64,000 bases of DNA from Streptomyces sp. A012304. GTDB lineage: Bacteria; Actinomycetota; Actinomycetes; Streptomycetales; Streptomycetaceae. The notes below the pieces were generated by a model, which did no database searches, was not told the origin of the DNA, and was given only the letters and a program-made list of their open reading frames with translations. Of the stretch, positions 8,824 to 17,042 are shown one piece after another. The first letter of the stretch is position 1, and each line of letters opens with the position of its first letter. The stretch lies in contig NZ_BQUN01000092.1 of NCBI RefSeq assembly GCF_026008495.1, positions 62,001 through 126,000 of the forward strand, given 5' to 3'. A program made the translations under genes and the position numbers.

Positions 8824-10284
8824 TCAGAACGGGAAGCCGCCGCGGCCGTGCTGGACCGAGATCCACTTCGTGGTGGTGAAGGCCTCCAGGGTGCTCTCGC
8901 CGTTCAGGCGGCCGAGCCCGGAGTTCTTCTCGCCGCCGAAGGGGACGATCGGCTCGTCGTGCACGGTGGCGTCGTTGACGTGGAACATCCCGGTGTCGAT
9001 CCGCCGGGCGAAGGCGACGCCCCGCTCGACGTCGGCGGTGTGGACCGCGCCGCTCAGACCGTACGGGGTGTCGTTGACGAGGCGGACGGCCTCCTCCTCG
9101 TCGTCGAAGGTGGAGAGGAAGACGACCGGGCCGAAGACCTCCTGCCGCAGCAGCGGGGAGTCGGCGGGTACGCCGGTCAGGACGGACGGCTCGACGAGGT
9201 TCTCCCGGGTCTCGCCGAGCACCAGGGCGGTCGCGCCCTCGGCCAGGGCCCGCGTGACGATGCTTGAGACGGCCTCCGCCTGCGAGGAGTTGATCAGCGG
9301 GCCGATGACGGTCCGCGGGTCGCGCGGGTCGCCGGCCTTCAGCGTGCGCACCTTGGCGACGAACTTCTCGGTGAACTCCTCCGCGACCGACCGGTCGACC
9401 AGCACGCGGTTGGCGGCCATGCAGACCTGGCCCTGGTGGACGAAACGGCTGAAGACGGCCGCGTCGACGGCGTGGTCGAGGTCGGCGTCGTCGAGGACGA
9501 CGAGCGCGCTGTTGCCGCCCAGTTCCAGGACGGAGCGCTTGAAGTGCGCGGCACAGACGGTGGCGACGTGGCGGCCGACCTGGTCGGAGCCGGTGAAGGA
9601 GATGACCCGCGGGACGGGGTGCTCCAGGAAGGCGTCGTTGATCTCCGCGATGTCGGTGACGACGACGTTCAGCACGCCGCGGGGCAGGCCCGCGTCCTCG
9701 AAGAGCTTGGCGATCAGGGTGCCGCCGGCGATCGGGGTGTCCTGGTGCGGCTTGAGCACCACGCCGTTGCCCAGCGCCAGGGCCGGGGCGACCGACTTCA
9801 GGGCCAGCAGGAAGGGCACGTTGAAGGGGCTGATGACGCCGACGACACCCACCGGGACCCGGTAGACACGGTTCTCCTTGCCGTCGATCGGCGAGGGGAG
9901 GATCTGGCCCTCGGGGCTCAGCGTCAGGCGTATCGCCTCACGCAGGAACTCCTTGGCTATGCCGAGCTCGAAGGCCGCCTTGCCCAAGGTCCCGCCCAGC
10001 TCGTCGACCAGGACCTCGCTGATCTCCCGCTCGCGCTCCTCGACCAGCCGCAGCACCCGCTCGAGTACCGCGCGACGGGCGTAGGCGTTGGTGGCGGCCC
10101 ACTCCTTCTGGGCGCGGGCGGCGGCGCGGTATGCCTGATCGATCTCGTCGACCGTGGCGATGGTGATCGAGGCGAGCTTCTCGCCGTTGTAGGGGTTGAA
10201 GTCGATGACGTCCCAGGAACCTGTCCCCGGACGCCACTCGCCGTCGATGTACTGCTGGGCCAGGTCGGTGAAGTAGGACGGCAT
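8824..10284 (-). CDS. aldehyde dehydrogenase (vanillin/benzaldehyde dehydrogenase-like)
   Basis: NAD(P)-dependent aldehyde dehydrogenase of 486 residues. The conserved elements are SPFNVPFLLALK (cofactor side), LELGGNS with the general-base Glu, GQVCMAANR with the catalytic Cys, and EVFGPVVFLSTF. The overall pattern, including the start PSYFTDLAQQYIDGEW, resembles the aryl-aldehyde branch. The ATG at 10284 has GAGGG a few nt upstream; a TTG four codons earlier is less likely. It is monocistronic as far as can be seen, so the physiological substrate is unknown. Confidence 0.88.
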   Translation of the reverse strand: MPSYFTDLAQQYIDGEWRPGTGSWDVIDFNPYNGEKLASITIATVDEIDQAYRAAARAQKEWAATNAYARRAVLERVLRLVEEREREISEVLVDELGGTLGKAAFELGIAKEFLREAIRLTLSPEGQILPSPIDGKENRVYRVPVGVVGVISPFNVPFLLALKSVAPALALGNGVVLKPHQDTPIAGGTLIAKLFEDAGLPRGVLNVVVTDIAEINDAFLEHPVPRVISFTGSDQVGRHVATVCAAHFKRSVLELGGNSALVVLDDADLDHAVDAAVFSRFVHQGQVCMAANRVLVDRSVAEEFTEKFVAKVRTLKAGDPRDPRTVIGPLINSSQAEAVSSIVTRALAEGATALVLGETRENLVEPSVLTGVPADSPLLRQEVFGPVVFLSTFDDEEEAVRLVNDTPYGLSGAVHTADVERGVAFARRIDTGMFHVNDATVHDEPIVPFGGEKNSGLGRLNGESTLEAFTTTKWISVQHGRGGFPF

Positions 10285-10411
10285 GTGATCCCTCAATCCC
10301 CTGAAGCGGGCGTTCGGCGCGGAACCCGATCGACGTCACGCTCTGATCACACGTCATCGTACGTGTGACGCATGGGAGTTGGGGTACGTACTGACGGCCT
10401 TGGGGAAAACC

Positions 10412-11272
10412 CTACGAGAGCTGGAGGAGCCCGCGCAGCAGGTCCCGGCTCTCGTCCGGCCCGGGGCTGTCCTGCTGGAGCTCCTTCAGGGCCTGCTCGT
10501 ACTGGGCGACGTCCTCGCGTTTGTCCAGATAGAGGGCGCTGGTGAGCTGCTCCAGATAGACGACGTCCGACAGGTCGGACTCCGGGAAGCTCAGGATGGT
10601 GAAGGCGCCGGACTCCCCGGAGTGCCCGCCGAGGCCGAACGGCACGACCTGAAGCCGTACGTTGGGACGTTCGGAGATGTCGATCAGGTGCTGGAGCTGC
10701 CCGCGCATGACCACGCGGTCGCCGTACGGCCGGCGCAGCGCCGCCTCGTCGAGGACGATGTGGACCTCGGGGGCGTTCTCGGCGACGAGGCACTTCTGCC
10801 GCTCCAGGCGCAGCGCCACGCGCCGGTCGATGTCCTCCGCGCTCGCGCCCCTCATGCCGCGCTCCACCACGGCGTGCGCGTACGCCTCCGTCTGGAGCAG
10901 CCCGTGCACGAACTGCACCTCGTACGCCCGGATCAGTGAGGCCGCGCCCTCCAACCCGACGTAGGTGGGGAACCAGTTGGGCAGCACGTCCGAGTAACTG
11001 TGCCACCAGCCCGCCACGTTTGCCTCCCGGGCCAGGGAGACCAGTGCCTGGCGCTCGGACTCGTCCGTGACGCCGTAGAGCGTCAGCAGGTCTTCGACGT
11101 CCCGTGTCTTGAAGCTCACCCGGCCCAGCTCCATGCGGCTGATCTTCGACTCCGAGGCGCGGATCGAGTACCCCGCCGCTTCGCGCGTGATGCCGCGCGC
11201 CTCACGCAGTCGCCGTAGTTGCGAGCCGAGCAGCATGCGTCGCACCACCGATCCGGGCTCTCCCGCGCTCAC
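10412..11272 (-). CDS. helix-turn-helix regulator with DUF5753 (XRE family)
   Basis: Regulator of 286 residues with an N-terminal XRE helix-turn-helix (LRRLREARGITREAAGYSI, then ASESKISRMELGR) and a DUF5753 C-terminal domain (starting near WWHSYSDVLPNWF). Such proteins are abundant in Streptomyces next to DUF397 and HATPase genes; WhiJ and AbaA-locus proteins belong here and affect development and antibiotic production. The GTG at 11272 has GGGGAGG 9 nt upstream. It is divergent from the HATPase gene. It is the most likely binder of the 29-bp repeats found upstream of the neighbouring genes, although this is inference. Confidence 0.88.
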   Translation of the reverse strand: MSAGEPGSVVRRMLLGSQLRRLREARGITREAAGYSIRASESKISRMELGRVSFKTRDVEDLLTLYGVTDESERQALVSLAREANVAGWWHSYSDVLPNWFPTYVGLEGAASLIRAYEVQFVHGLLQTEAYAHAVVERGMRGASAEDIDRRVALRLERQKCLVAENAPEVHIVLDEAALRRPYGDRVVMRGQLQHLIDISERPNVRLQVVPFGLGGHSGESGAFTILSFPESDLSDVVYLEQLTSALYLDKREDVAQYEQALKELQQDSPGPDESRDLLRGLLQLS

Positions 11273-11489
11273 GTTCGCCAGCCTCCCCAACCGTCCTCAG
11301 GGCCCGCAGTCTGCCACTAAAACACTTCGAGCAGTACTCGTCCGATTACACAGACGGAAAGAAGCCAAAGGATACGCGCGGATCGGCGCGGGGGAAGAGT
11401 GAGGAGAAAGCAAGGGAACTGCCTCTGAACGGCGAGAAGATGGCGGAAAAAATGGCCAAGAAGCGGTACGGGCGGGTCCAATTCGGTCA

Positions 11490-11518
11490 CGTGCACGTGC
11501 ATCTGCCCTTGCATCTGC
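11490..11518 (+). repeat. 29-bp element, copy A, upstream of the HATPase gene
   Basis: Begins CGTGCACGTGCATCTGCCC and matches copy B at 27 of 29 positions. It ends 72 nt before the HATPase start codon. The matching orientation and distance at the second gene suggest a shared promoter or operator element. Confidence 0.75.
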
Positions 11519-11590
11519 TCTGCGCATCGGAAACCATGGTCCCGCGCCACCGCTGCATCGCAACGACCGCGAATCCCGGGAGTGCCTCGC

Positions 11591-12097
11591 ATGGGGACGA
11601 ATGGATCGACCATGCTCGAGCCGTTACGGCAGGGCCCTCCGCCGCTTGATCCCGCGGCCGCGTCCAACGCCGCGTCCTGCGCACTGCCCGCCCGCTTCGA
11701 AGCGGTGCGCGAGGCACGGCAGTTCACCCGCAGAACCCTGGACCAGTGGGACGTCGGCGACCGCTTCGACGACATCTGTCTGGTCGTCTCGGAACTGGTG
11801 ACCAACGCACTGCGGCACGGACTGCCGACGGACGTCGGCCCGCACGCGGCCGGTGAACAGCATCCCCCCGTGCGGCTGCACCTGATGCGGTGGGCCGAGC
11901 GGCTGGTGTGCGCGGTGCGCGACCCCAGCCGGGACTGCCCGCTGCCGCGCGAGGCGGACGACTTCTCCGCGGAGTCGGGCCGCGGCCTGCTCCTCGTCGA
12001 CTCCTTCGCCGACGGCTGGGGCTGGCACCCGCTCGCCGGCAGCCTGGGCGGCAAGGTCGTCTGGGCGCTGTTCCGGCTGCGCACGGCGGCCGAATGA
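11591..12097 (+). CDS. ATP-binding protein, HATPase_c_2 (anti-sigma-factor kinase-like)
   Basis: Protein of 168 residues with a single GHKL ATPase fold like SpoIIAB/RsbW. The N-box is VVSELVTNALRHG and a glycine-rich lid appears as ESGRGLLLVDSFAD. These single-domain ATPases accompany XRE-DUF5753 and DUF397 genes in Streptomyces; whether they phosphorylate an anti-sigma antagonist is not known. The ATG at 11591 has GGGAG 8 nt upstream; a GTG three codons earlier would overlap that site. A strong terminator follows the stop. Confidence 0.85.
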   Translation: MGTNGSTMLEPLRQGPPPLDPAAASNAASCALPARFEAVREARQFTRRTLDQWDVGDRFDDICLVVSELVTNALRHGLPTDVGPHAAGEQHPPVRLHLMRWAERLVCAVRDPSRDCPLPREADDFSAESGRGLLLVDSFADGWGWHPLAGSLGGKVVWALFRLRTAAE

Positions 12098-12101
12098 CGA
12101 A

Positions 12102-12125
12102 CCGCGGCGCCTTTCGGCGCCGCGG
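12102..12125 (+). terminator. Terminator of the HATPase gene
   Basis: Perfect 10-bp arms CCGCGGCGCC / GGCGCCGCGG around a TTTC tetraloop, starting 5 nt after the stop. Confidence 0.85.
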
Positions 12126-12158
12126 CTCTACGCGCATTGCGACCCCTTGTGCACCCAT

Positions 12159-12183
12159 TTCTCCGGCGTGCCGCCCCGGAGAA
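12159..12183 (-). terminator. Terminator of the DUF397 gene
   Basis: Arms TTCTCCGG / CCGGAGAA with a 9-nt loop, just past the end of the DUF397 gene (minus strand). Together with the previous hairpin it separates two convergent genes. Confidence 0.6.
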
Positions 12184-12191
12184 GCCGGAGG

Positions 12192-12452
12192 TCAGCTCGC
12201 GATCAGGTGGTCGAACTCGCCGTCCTTGACGCCCAGCAGCATGGCCTCGATCTCGGCCCGCGTGTACACGAGCGCCGGACCGTCCGGGAAGCGTGAGTTG
12301 CGCACGGCGACATCCCCACCGGGCAGCCGTGCGAACTCGACGCAATTCCCCTGCGAGTTGCTGTAGCGGCTCTTCTGCCAGGCAACCCCGTGCAGCTGCG
12401 TGGCCGTCATGCCGTTGTACACGTCGTACCCCCCGTCAACGTCGTGGTCCAC
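12192..12452 (-). CDS. DUF397 domain-containing protein
   Basis: Small protein of 86 residues with the DUF397 pattern: WQKSRYSNSQGNCVEFA, VAVRNSRFPDGPAL, and a helical end EIEAMLLGVKDGEFDHLI. DUF397 proteins are encoded beside XRE-DUF5753 regulators and probably act as their partners in antitoxin-like or regulatory pairs. The GTG at 12452 has GGGAG 6 nt upstream. The second copy of the 29-bp element lies about 80 nt upstream. Confidence 0.85.
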   Translation of the reverse strand: MDHDVDGGYDVYNGMTATQLHGVAWQKSRYSNSQGNCVEFARLPGGDVAVRNSRFPDGPALVYTRAEIEAMLLGVKDGEFDHLIAS

Positions 12453-12533
12453 AGGTCGCTCCCTGGTGGTGCACTGGCTGGTGTGGCTATTGATGCCGTT
12501 GTCAACTGTCCCGGATCATAGCCCTGTTCACGT

Positions 12534-12562
12534 GCAGCTGCATGGGCAGATGCACGTGCACG
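12534..12562 (-). repeat. 29-bp element, copy B, upstream of the DUF397 gene
   Basis: Read on the minus strand it begins CGTGCACGTGCATCTGCCC, as copy A does, and differs at only two positions. It ends 81 nt before the DUF397 start codon. Copies A and B are therefore inverted around the HATPase-DUF397 pair but in the same orientation relative to the gene each precedes. Confidence 0.75.
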
Positions 12563-13090
12563 CGGGGTGCTGGCGTGGTTACAGCTTCGACCCCCGCTCG
12601 ACCGGGTCCGGGCGGTTTTCACCGGACCTTCGCGCGACTTGTGCACAGAAAGAGACGCGTCGGGACGGCTTCGTGTTCCGTCCACTCGGACACGGTTCGG
12701 ACTACGGGACGCGACCGTCGCCGACGAGGTCGACCGGAATCCGTCCCCCCGATCGGACGCCCACGGTCCGCTCGGCGCGGCGGACGGCCCTCCGCCCGGC
12801 CCGGGCCGCCACCGTTCCGCCGCCGGCGGCCCCGGCCCCGTGCCCCCGTTCCCGCCGTGAACAGGCCGGGCCCGCCCACGCCGGCCCCTCGCCGGCCGGG
12901 GCGGCACAACGCGATCGCCCCTGTGGACGACGCGGGGGTCGTCCACAGGGGCGAGGGTCGGCCGGGCCGTGCGCGGCAGCCGGCCGTACGGCGTTCGACG
13001 GGGGCCGTCCGGAGCGGCGCGCCGCGCGGAGCGGACGGCCGCCGTGGCGCGCCTCCCGCGAACGGCGGTCCGCCGGTCGCGGTACGGCGA
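12563..13090. other. Gene-free stretch between the DUF397 promoter and rpsR
   Basis: About 530 bp with no frame that looks coding on either strand: the open frames are Arg/Pro/Gly-rich and lack a ribosome site. It contains only a long hairpin at 12917-12952 and otherwise unstructured GC-rich sequence. Confidence 0.6.
12917..12952 (-). terminator. Long hairpin, likely end of the rpmG-rpmE2-COG0523-rpsR transcript
   Basis: Perfect 15-bp arms (GCCCCTGTGGACGAC and its complement) with a 6-nt loop, about 140 nt downstream of the rpsR stop. No U-tract follows. Confidence 0.7.
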
Positions 13091-13324
13091 TCAGCGGCTG
13101 CTGTACGGCAGCAGCGCCATCTCCCGGGCGTTCTTGATCGCGCGGGCCAGCTGCCGCTGCTGCTGGGCGGAGACCCGGGTGACCCGGCGGCTGCGGATCT
13201 TGCCGCGATCGGAGATGAACTTCCGCAGCAGGTCGGTGTCCTTGTAGTCGATGTAGACGATCCCGGCCTGGTCGAGGGGGTTGGGGCGGTTCTTGGCGGG
13301 CTTGCGCTCGGTCTTGCGGGGCAT
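13091..13324 (-). CDS. rpsR: 30S ribosomal protein S18 (alternative, Zur-type paralogue)
   Basis: S18 of 77 residues with the expected [20 protein letters not shown] core and no cysteine. It lies in a cluster of zinc-independent ribosomal protein paralogues that replace their zinc-binding counterparts during zinc starvation. Its ATG follows the COG0523 gene stop by 4 nt, so the two are in one operon. In S. coelicolor the equivalent cluster is controlled by Zur. Confidence 0.95.
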   Translation of the reverse strand: MPRKTERKPAKNRPNPLDQAGIVYIDYKDTDLLRKFISDRGKIRSRRVTRVSAQQQRQLARAIKNAREMALLPYSSR

Positions 13325-13328
13325 GGGC

Positions 13329-14504
13329 TCAGACCTCCAGGAGGGTGTCGAAGGCGGGGGGCAGCCGCTTCCAGGCGTCGTGGCCGGCGGCGTACTCGGC
13401 GTCGGTGAGCAGGCAGGACTCCAGCAGCCGTTCCAGGCCGTCCCGGTCGAGGCCGGGGGAGGTGAAGACCAGGTGCTGGCAGCGGTCGCCGTGCTCGGGG
13501 TGCCAGTCGAGGGCGGCGGCGGCGCGGCGCACGGGCGGGACCATCTCCCAGGCCGCGTCCGGCAGGGAGGCGAGCCAGGGGCCGGCCGACTCCACGCACA
13601 GGGCTCCGCCGGCCGCGTCCCAGTGCAGCAGCGTGTCCGCCTTGTCGGCGAGCCAGAAGCGGCCCCGGCTGCGGGCGGCGGCGCAGGTCAGGTCCTCCAG
13701 CGCCGCGTACAGCCGCTCCGGGTGGAAGGGGCGGCGGCGGTGCCAGACGAGGGTGCTGACGCCGTGCGCGTCGGCCTCGGCGGGCAGCAGGGCGCAGGCC
13801 GGGTGCTGGGCGGCGGCGGCCGCCTCCACGTCGAAGCCGGCGAGGACGGCGGCCGCGAGTGGGGTACGGGCGGGCGGGAAGGAGGTGCCCGCCGGGTCCC
13901 ACGGGTGGCCGCCCGGGACGGGGACCCGACGGGCCGTCGGATGCAGCTGGGCCAGCAGCTCGCGGTCCTCGTCGTCGGCCTCCGGGGAGTCGACGACGGC
14001 GAGGACCGGGGCGTACTCCAGCTGGCGCGCGAAGGTGTCGGCGACGGTGCGCTGGTCGGTGGCGGCCGCGGCGAGGCCCGCCTCGGCGAGGTCGTCGCCG
14101 TTGCCGAGGCAGGGCAGCAGCAGCGCGGGGTCGACGGCGGTGACGACACCGGTGACGGTGAGGCCGCCGGCGACGACCACCTCCGCCATCGCCTTGGGCT
14201 CGACGGAGTCCCACAGCTCGACGACCGCGAGCCGGGTCGTGCCGTCGTCGGCGAGGCGGAGCAGCTCGGGCACGAGGTCCTCGCGCAGGGCGCAGCAGGC
14301 GCAGTCGTTGACGAGCGGGGCCTCGCCGGTGTCGCGGACGCCGTGGGCGTCGCGGACCGTGCGCACGACCGTGCCCTCGGCGGCCGTCGACAGGTCGTGG
14401 TGGAGGACGACGCTGCCGGGGACGTCGGCGAGCAGCCGGGCGACGGTCGCCCTGCGGGCGTCGGCGTGCAGGCCCGCGACGATGACGACGGGGAGGTCGG
14501 CCAC
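13329..14504 (-). CDS. CobW/COG0523-family protein with degenerate P-loop
   Basis: Protein of 391 residues of the COG0523 family, the zinc metallochaperone-like GTPases found in Zur regulons. The metal-binding CxCC motif is intact ([11 protein letters not shown], Cys68, Cys70, Cys71) and a CobW_C-like half follows. The N-terminal P-loop is not: the usual GxxGxGKT is replaced by [16 protein letters not shown], which lacks the Gly-Lys-Thr core. GTP binding is therefore doubtful. Start is GTG at 14504, 4 nt after rpmE2, with rpsR following 4 nt after the stop. Confidence 0.87.
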   Translation of the reverse strand: MADLPVVIVAGLHADARRATVARLLADVPGSVVLHHDLSTAAEGTVVRTVRDAHGVRDTGEAPLVNDCACCALREDLVPELLRLADDGTTRLAVVELWDSVEPKAMAEVVVAGGLTVTGVVTAVDPALLLPCLGNGDDLAEAGLAAAATDQRTVADTFARQLEYAPVLAVVDSPEADDEDRELLAQLHPTARRVPVPGGHPWDPAGTSFPPARTPLAAAVLAGFDVEAAAAAQHPACALLPAEADAHGVSTLVWHRRRPFHPERLYAALEDLTCAAARSRGRFWLADKADTLLHWDAAGGALCVESAGPWLASLPDAAWEMVPPVRRAAAALDWHPEHGDRCQHLVFTSPGLDRDGLERLLESCLLTDAEYAAGHDAWKRLPPAFDTLLEV

Positions 14505-14508
14505 CGGG

Positions 14509-14757
14509 TCAGCCCTGCTTCCCGTACCGGCGCTCGAAGCGCTCGACGCGGCCGGCCGTGTCCAGGACGCGGGCGGTGCCGGTGTAGAAGGGGTGGCTGA
14601 CGTTCGAGATCTCGACGTCGACGACCGGGTAGGTGTTGCCGTCCTCCCACTCGATCGTCTTCTCGCTCGTCATCGTCGAGCGGGTGAGGAAGGCGTAGTT
14701 CGCGGCGCGGTCACGGAAGACGACGGGACCGTAGGCCGGGTGGATTCCCTTGCGCAT
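14509..14757 (-). CDS. rpmE2: 50S ribosomal protein L31 type B (zinc-independent)
   Basis: Type B L31 of 82 residues starting [14 protein letters not shown]. It lacks the cysteine motif of zinc-binding L31 and carries the longer type B insert. Its ribosome site GAGGA overlaps the stop of rpmG. It is expressed under zinc limitation in the family and here is second in the leftward arm of the Zur cluster. Confidence 0.95.
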   Translation of the reverse strand: MRKGIHPAYGPVVFRDRAANYAFLTRSTMTSEKTIEWEDGNTYPVVDVEISNVSHPFYTGTARVLDTAGRVERFERRYGKQG

Positions 14758-14766
14758 GGCGGTTCC

Positions 14767-14931
14767 TCAGCGCTCCTCTCGGAAGTCGACGTGCCGGCCG
14801 ACGACGGGGTCGTACTTGCGCAGGGTCATGCGATCCGGGTCGTTGCGGCGGTTCTTGCGGGTGACGTACGTGTAGCCGGTGCCCGCGGTGGAGCGGAGCT
14901 TGATGACCGGGCGCAGTTCGTTGCGAGCCAT
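14767..14931 (-). CDS. rpmG: 50S ribosomal protein L33
   Basis: Short gene of 54 codons. The product starts [20 protein letters not shown] and ends [11 protein letters not shown], a cysteine-free L33. It is the first gene of the leftward transcript from the bidirectional Zur-type promoter; the start codon is 14 bp from the box. Confidence 0.93.
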   Translation of the reverse strand: MARNELRPVIKLRSTAGTGYTYVTRKNRRNDPDRMTLRKYDPVVGRHVDFREER

Positions 14932-14944
14932 GCTGCTATCTTAC

Positions 14945-14962
14945 TGAAAATGAATTCCATTA
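14945..14962. promoter_or_regulatory. Zur-box-like operator between rpmG and rpmB
   Basis: TGAAAATGAATTCCATTA, an AT-rich imperfect inverted repeat in GC-rich DNA, resembles the Streptomyces Zur consensus (TGAAAATGATTTTCA type). It lies in the 62-bp gap between divergent genes for zinc-independent ribosomal proteins. Confidence 0.75.
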
Positions 14963-14993
14963 ACAGCAGCGATCGAGGAGAGGTACGTCACCC

Positions 14994-15230
14994 GTGTCCG
15001 CGCACTGCATGCTGACCGGAGCCCAGCCGGGCTTCGGCAACCGCATCTCCCACTCCCACCGGCGCACGTCCCGCCGCTTCGACCCCAACATCCAGTCCAA
15101 GCGCTACTGGCTGCCGAGCGAGGGCCGGTACGTCCGGCTGCGGCTGAGCGCGAAGGGGATCAAGACCGTGGACGCGATCGGCGTCGAGGCGGCCGTGGCC
15201 CGGATCCGGGCGCGGGGGGTGCGGGTCTGA
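14994..15230 (+). CDS. rpmB: 50S ribosomal protein L28 (zinc-independent paralogue)
   Basis: L28 of 78 residues with the [17 protein letters not shown] core and a single Cys (residue 5) instead of the CxxC pairs of zinc-binding L28. The GTG at 14994 follows GAGGAGAGG at about 10 nt. Its stop overlaps the start of rpsN by one base (TGATG). Confidence 0.95.
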   Translation: MSAHCMLTGAQPGFGNRISHSHRRTSRRFDPNIQSKRYWLPSEGRYVRLRLSAKGIKTVDAIGVEAAVARIRARGVRV

Positions 15231-15535
15231 TGGCGAAGAAGAGCAAGATCGCGAAGAACGAGAAGCGGCAGGAGATCGTCGCGCGGTACGCGGCGCGGCG
15301 GGCCGAACTGAAGGAGATCATCCGCCGCCCGTCCACCACGGAGGCGGAACGGCTCGCCGCCCAGCGGGAGCTGCGCCGGCAGCCGCGTGACGCGAGCGCG
15401 ACACGCGTGCGCAACCGCGACCAGGTGGACGGGCGGCCGCGCGGATACTTCCGGGCGTTCGGACTGTCCCGGGTGAGCCTGCGGGAACAGGCGCACGCGG
15501 GGTATCTGCCGGGGGTGCGGAAGGGGTCTTGGTAG
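15230..15535 (+). CDS. rpsN: 30S ribosomal protein S14 (zinc-independent paralogue)
   Basis: S14 of 101 residues, the long cysteine-free form. It starts [17 protein letters not shown] and has the S14 signature region [15 protein letters not shown]. Translation is coupled to rpmB by a TGATG overlap. It completes the rightward arm of the Zur-type cluster. Confidence 0.95.
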   Translation: MAKKSKIAKNEKRQEIVARYAARRAELKEIIRRPSTTEAERLAAQRELRRQPRDASATRVRNRDQVDGRPRGYFRAFGLSRVSLREQAHAGYLPGVRKGSW

Positions 15536-15812
15536 GGGCGAGCCCCAGGGGCCGGCCCGGGGCCGGCCCGGGCCGGCCCCGGGGCCGACCCGGGCCGCCG
15601 CGCACGGTGCCGAGGAGGGCCGACTCCTGGTGCCCGGAGCCCGTGGGTGGTGGAGGCGCATCCCAAGGCGAGGCGGGCCGGCTCTTGGTGCCGGGTGGGG
15701 GCCCGCGCGTACGGCGGAGCCGCGTCCGAAGCCGAGGCGGGTCGGGTCGGCTCGGGGGCTGGTAGCTTGCTGCGGTCCGCAGGGTCGTTCGAGTGACGCT
15801 AGGGAGCTTGCA
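15536..15812. other. Gene-free, extremely GC-rich stretch with internal repeats
   Basis: About 50 bp at 15549-15600 consist almost only of repeated GGCC, GGCCGG and CCGGGG steps that can fold into a long hairpin and may end the rpmB-rpsN transcript. Downstream, two degenerate repeats (around 15650-15685 and 15710-15765) share AGGCGGG and GGTCGG-like blocks. No coding frame is convincing. Confidence 0.55.
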
Positions 15813-16358
15813 GTGACTTCGGTGTTCTTCTCGCGGTCCTCGGCGGTCTCGCGGGGCGTGCGGGGTGCGGTCGTGGCCGGTGCGGTCGCGGGCGCTCTCG
15901 TCCTGAGCGGGTGCAGTGACGACGGAGGGTCCGACGACGGCGCCCCGGCGACGCCGAGCGGGGCCACGTCCGACGCGGACGGCGGGAGCCCGTCCGGCTC
16001 CGCCTCCGCTTCCCCGTCCGGTTCCGCGTCCGCGTCCGCCTCCGGTGAGCTGGAGGGCAGCTGGCTGGGCACGACGGACGGCAAGGCCGTCGCGCTGGTC
16101 GTCACCGGCGAGCAGGCCGCCCTCTTCGCGACCGGCGGGACCGTGTGCAGCGGGACCGCCGGTGAGGAGGAGGGCATGCGGATGATCCACCTCAAGTGCA
16201 CGCGCGGAAAGAACGAGCGCACGACCGGCATGGTCGACTCCGTCGACGCGAACTCCCTGAAGGTCACCTGGGAGGGCGGGGTCGGGCAGGAGACGTTCAC
16301 CAAGGCGGAGGGCGGACAGTGGCCGTCGGGGCTGCCCACGGCCGGGCTGGGGTCGTAA
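15813..16358 (+). CDS. putative lipoprotein
   Basis: Secreted lipoprotein of 181 residues. The signal peptide has a basic start, a hydrophobic core (AVVAGAVAGALVL) and the lipobox LSGC. A 50-residue low-complexity linker of Ser, Ala and Gly follows, then a compact domain with two cysteines (GTVCSG and HLKCTR) likely to form a disulphide. The GTG at 15813 has AGGGAG 6 nt upstream. I do not recognise the domain; its size and beta-rich pattern suggest a small binding module. Confidence 0.75.
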   Translation: MTSVFFSRSSAVSRGVRGAVVAGAVAGALVLSGCSDDGGSDDGAPATPSGATSDADGGSPSGSASASPSGSASASASGELEGSWLGTTDGKAVALVVTGEQAALFATGGTVCSGTAGEEEGMRMIHLKCTRGKNERTTGMVDSVDANSLKVTWEGGVGQETFTKAEGGQWPSGLPTAGLGS

Positions 16359-16451
16359 CCCAACGCCGAATGGGGCAGGGGCGCGCAACGGTTCGGGGTG
16401 CTGGTGCGTGATGATCCTTCGAGCACCGTCACGTCGTCCAAGGGACCATTC

Positions 16452-17012
16452 ATGCGCGCCGTTCCGATCACCGTCACCGCTCTCGCCGCCGCCCTGCTCC
16501 TGACCGCCTGCGGCGGTGGGGACAGCAGTTCCTCCGGCGGCTCCTCCAAGGGCTCCTCCAAGGGCTCCTCGAAGGGCAAGAACAGCGACGGCAAGGCCTC
16601 CGCCTCGGCCTGCGACCTGGGCGTGGAGGTCGGCCCGGTCAACGCCGCCCCGGCCGCCGGGGACACCGGCAACGTCACCGTCACGCTCACCAACAAGGGC
16701 GCGCAGTGCACCCTCGACGGCTTCCCGACGGTGGAGTTCCAGGCCGGAGACACCACCGTCGCCGTACCGCGGGACGAAGCCGCCGAGGCACCGAAGGTGA
16801 CCCTCGCCGAGCAGGGCACCACCTCCTTCACGATCACCTATGTGCGCGGCGAGGACGGCGGCGACAAGGGCCTCGCCGTGACGACGGTGAAGTACGGCCT
16901 GCCGGGCGCCTCGGCCGACGAGAGCTTCCCCTGGTCCTACGGCGCGGTGGCGCTGAAGGGCGAGGACGCGCCGGACGCCTCGGTCAGCGGCTTCCAGCAG
17001 GCCGGCGACTGA
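16452..17012 (+). CDS. DUF4232 domain lipoprotein
   Basis: Lipoprotein of 186 residues with signal peptide, lipobox LTAC, a repetitive linker (SSKG repeated three times, from 12-bp DNA repeats at 16539-16574) and a C-terminal DUF4232 domain (CDLGVEVG, VTLTNKGAQCTLDGFPTVEF, two cysteines). The ATG at 16452 has AAGGGA 6 nt upstream. It follows another lipoprotein in the same direction with a 93-bp gap. The function of DUF4232 is unknown. Confidence 0.85.
   Translation: MRAVPITVTALAAALLLTACGGGDSSSSGGSSKGSSKGSSKGKNSDGKASASACDLGVEVGPVNAAPAAGDTGNVTVTLTNKGAQCTLDGFPTVEFQAGDTTVAVPRDEAAEAPKVTLAEQGTTSFTITYVRGEDGGDKGLAVTTVKYGLPGASADESFPWSYGAVALKGEDAPDASVSGFQQAGD
16539..16574 (+). repeat. Three 12-bp tandem repeats coding SSKG linker
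   Basis: GGCTCCTCCAAG twice and GGCTCCTCGAAG once, in frame within the lipoprotein linker. Copy number could vary between strains. Confidence 0.8.
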
Positions 17013-17042
17013 TCCCGCGCCGTACGTATCTCCCGCCTCGGT

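Noticed and set aside
11490-12562. The inverted 29-bp copies as ends of a mobile element carrying the HATPase and DUF397 genes
   Set aside because: No transposase and no target-site duplication seen. Their distance and orientation relative to the start codons fit promoter elements better.
12407-12946. Minus-strand frame of 179 codons upstream of DUF397
   Set aside because: Arg/Pro/Gly-rich with no ribosome site; it overlaps the DUF397 promoter element.
15549-15600. GGCC-rich tract as an origin or integration site
   Set aside because: No AT-rich unwinding element, no DnaA-box pattern and no integrase or tRNA gene beside it; simplest reading is a GC-rich transcript end.
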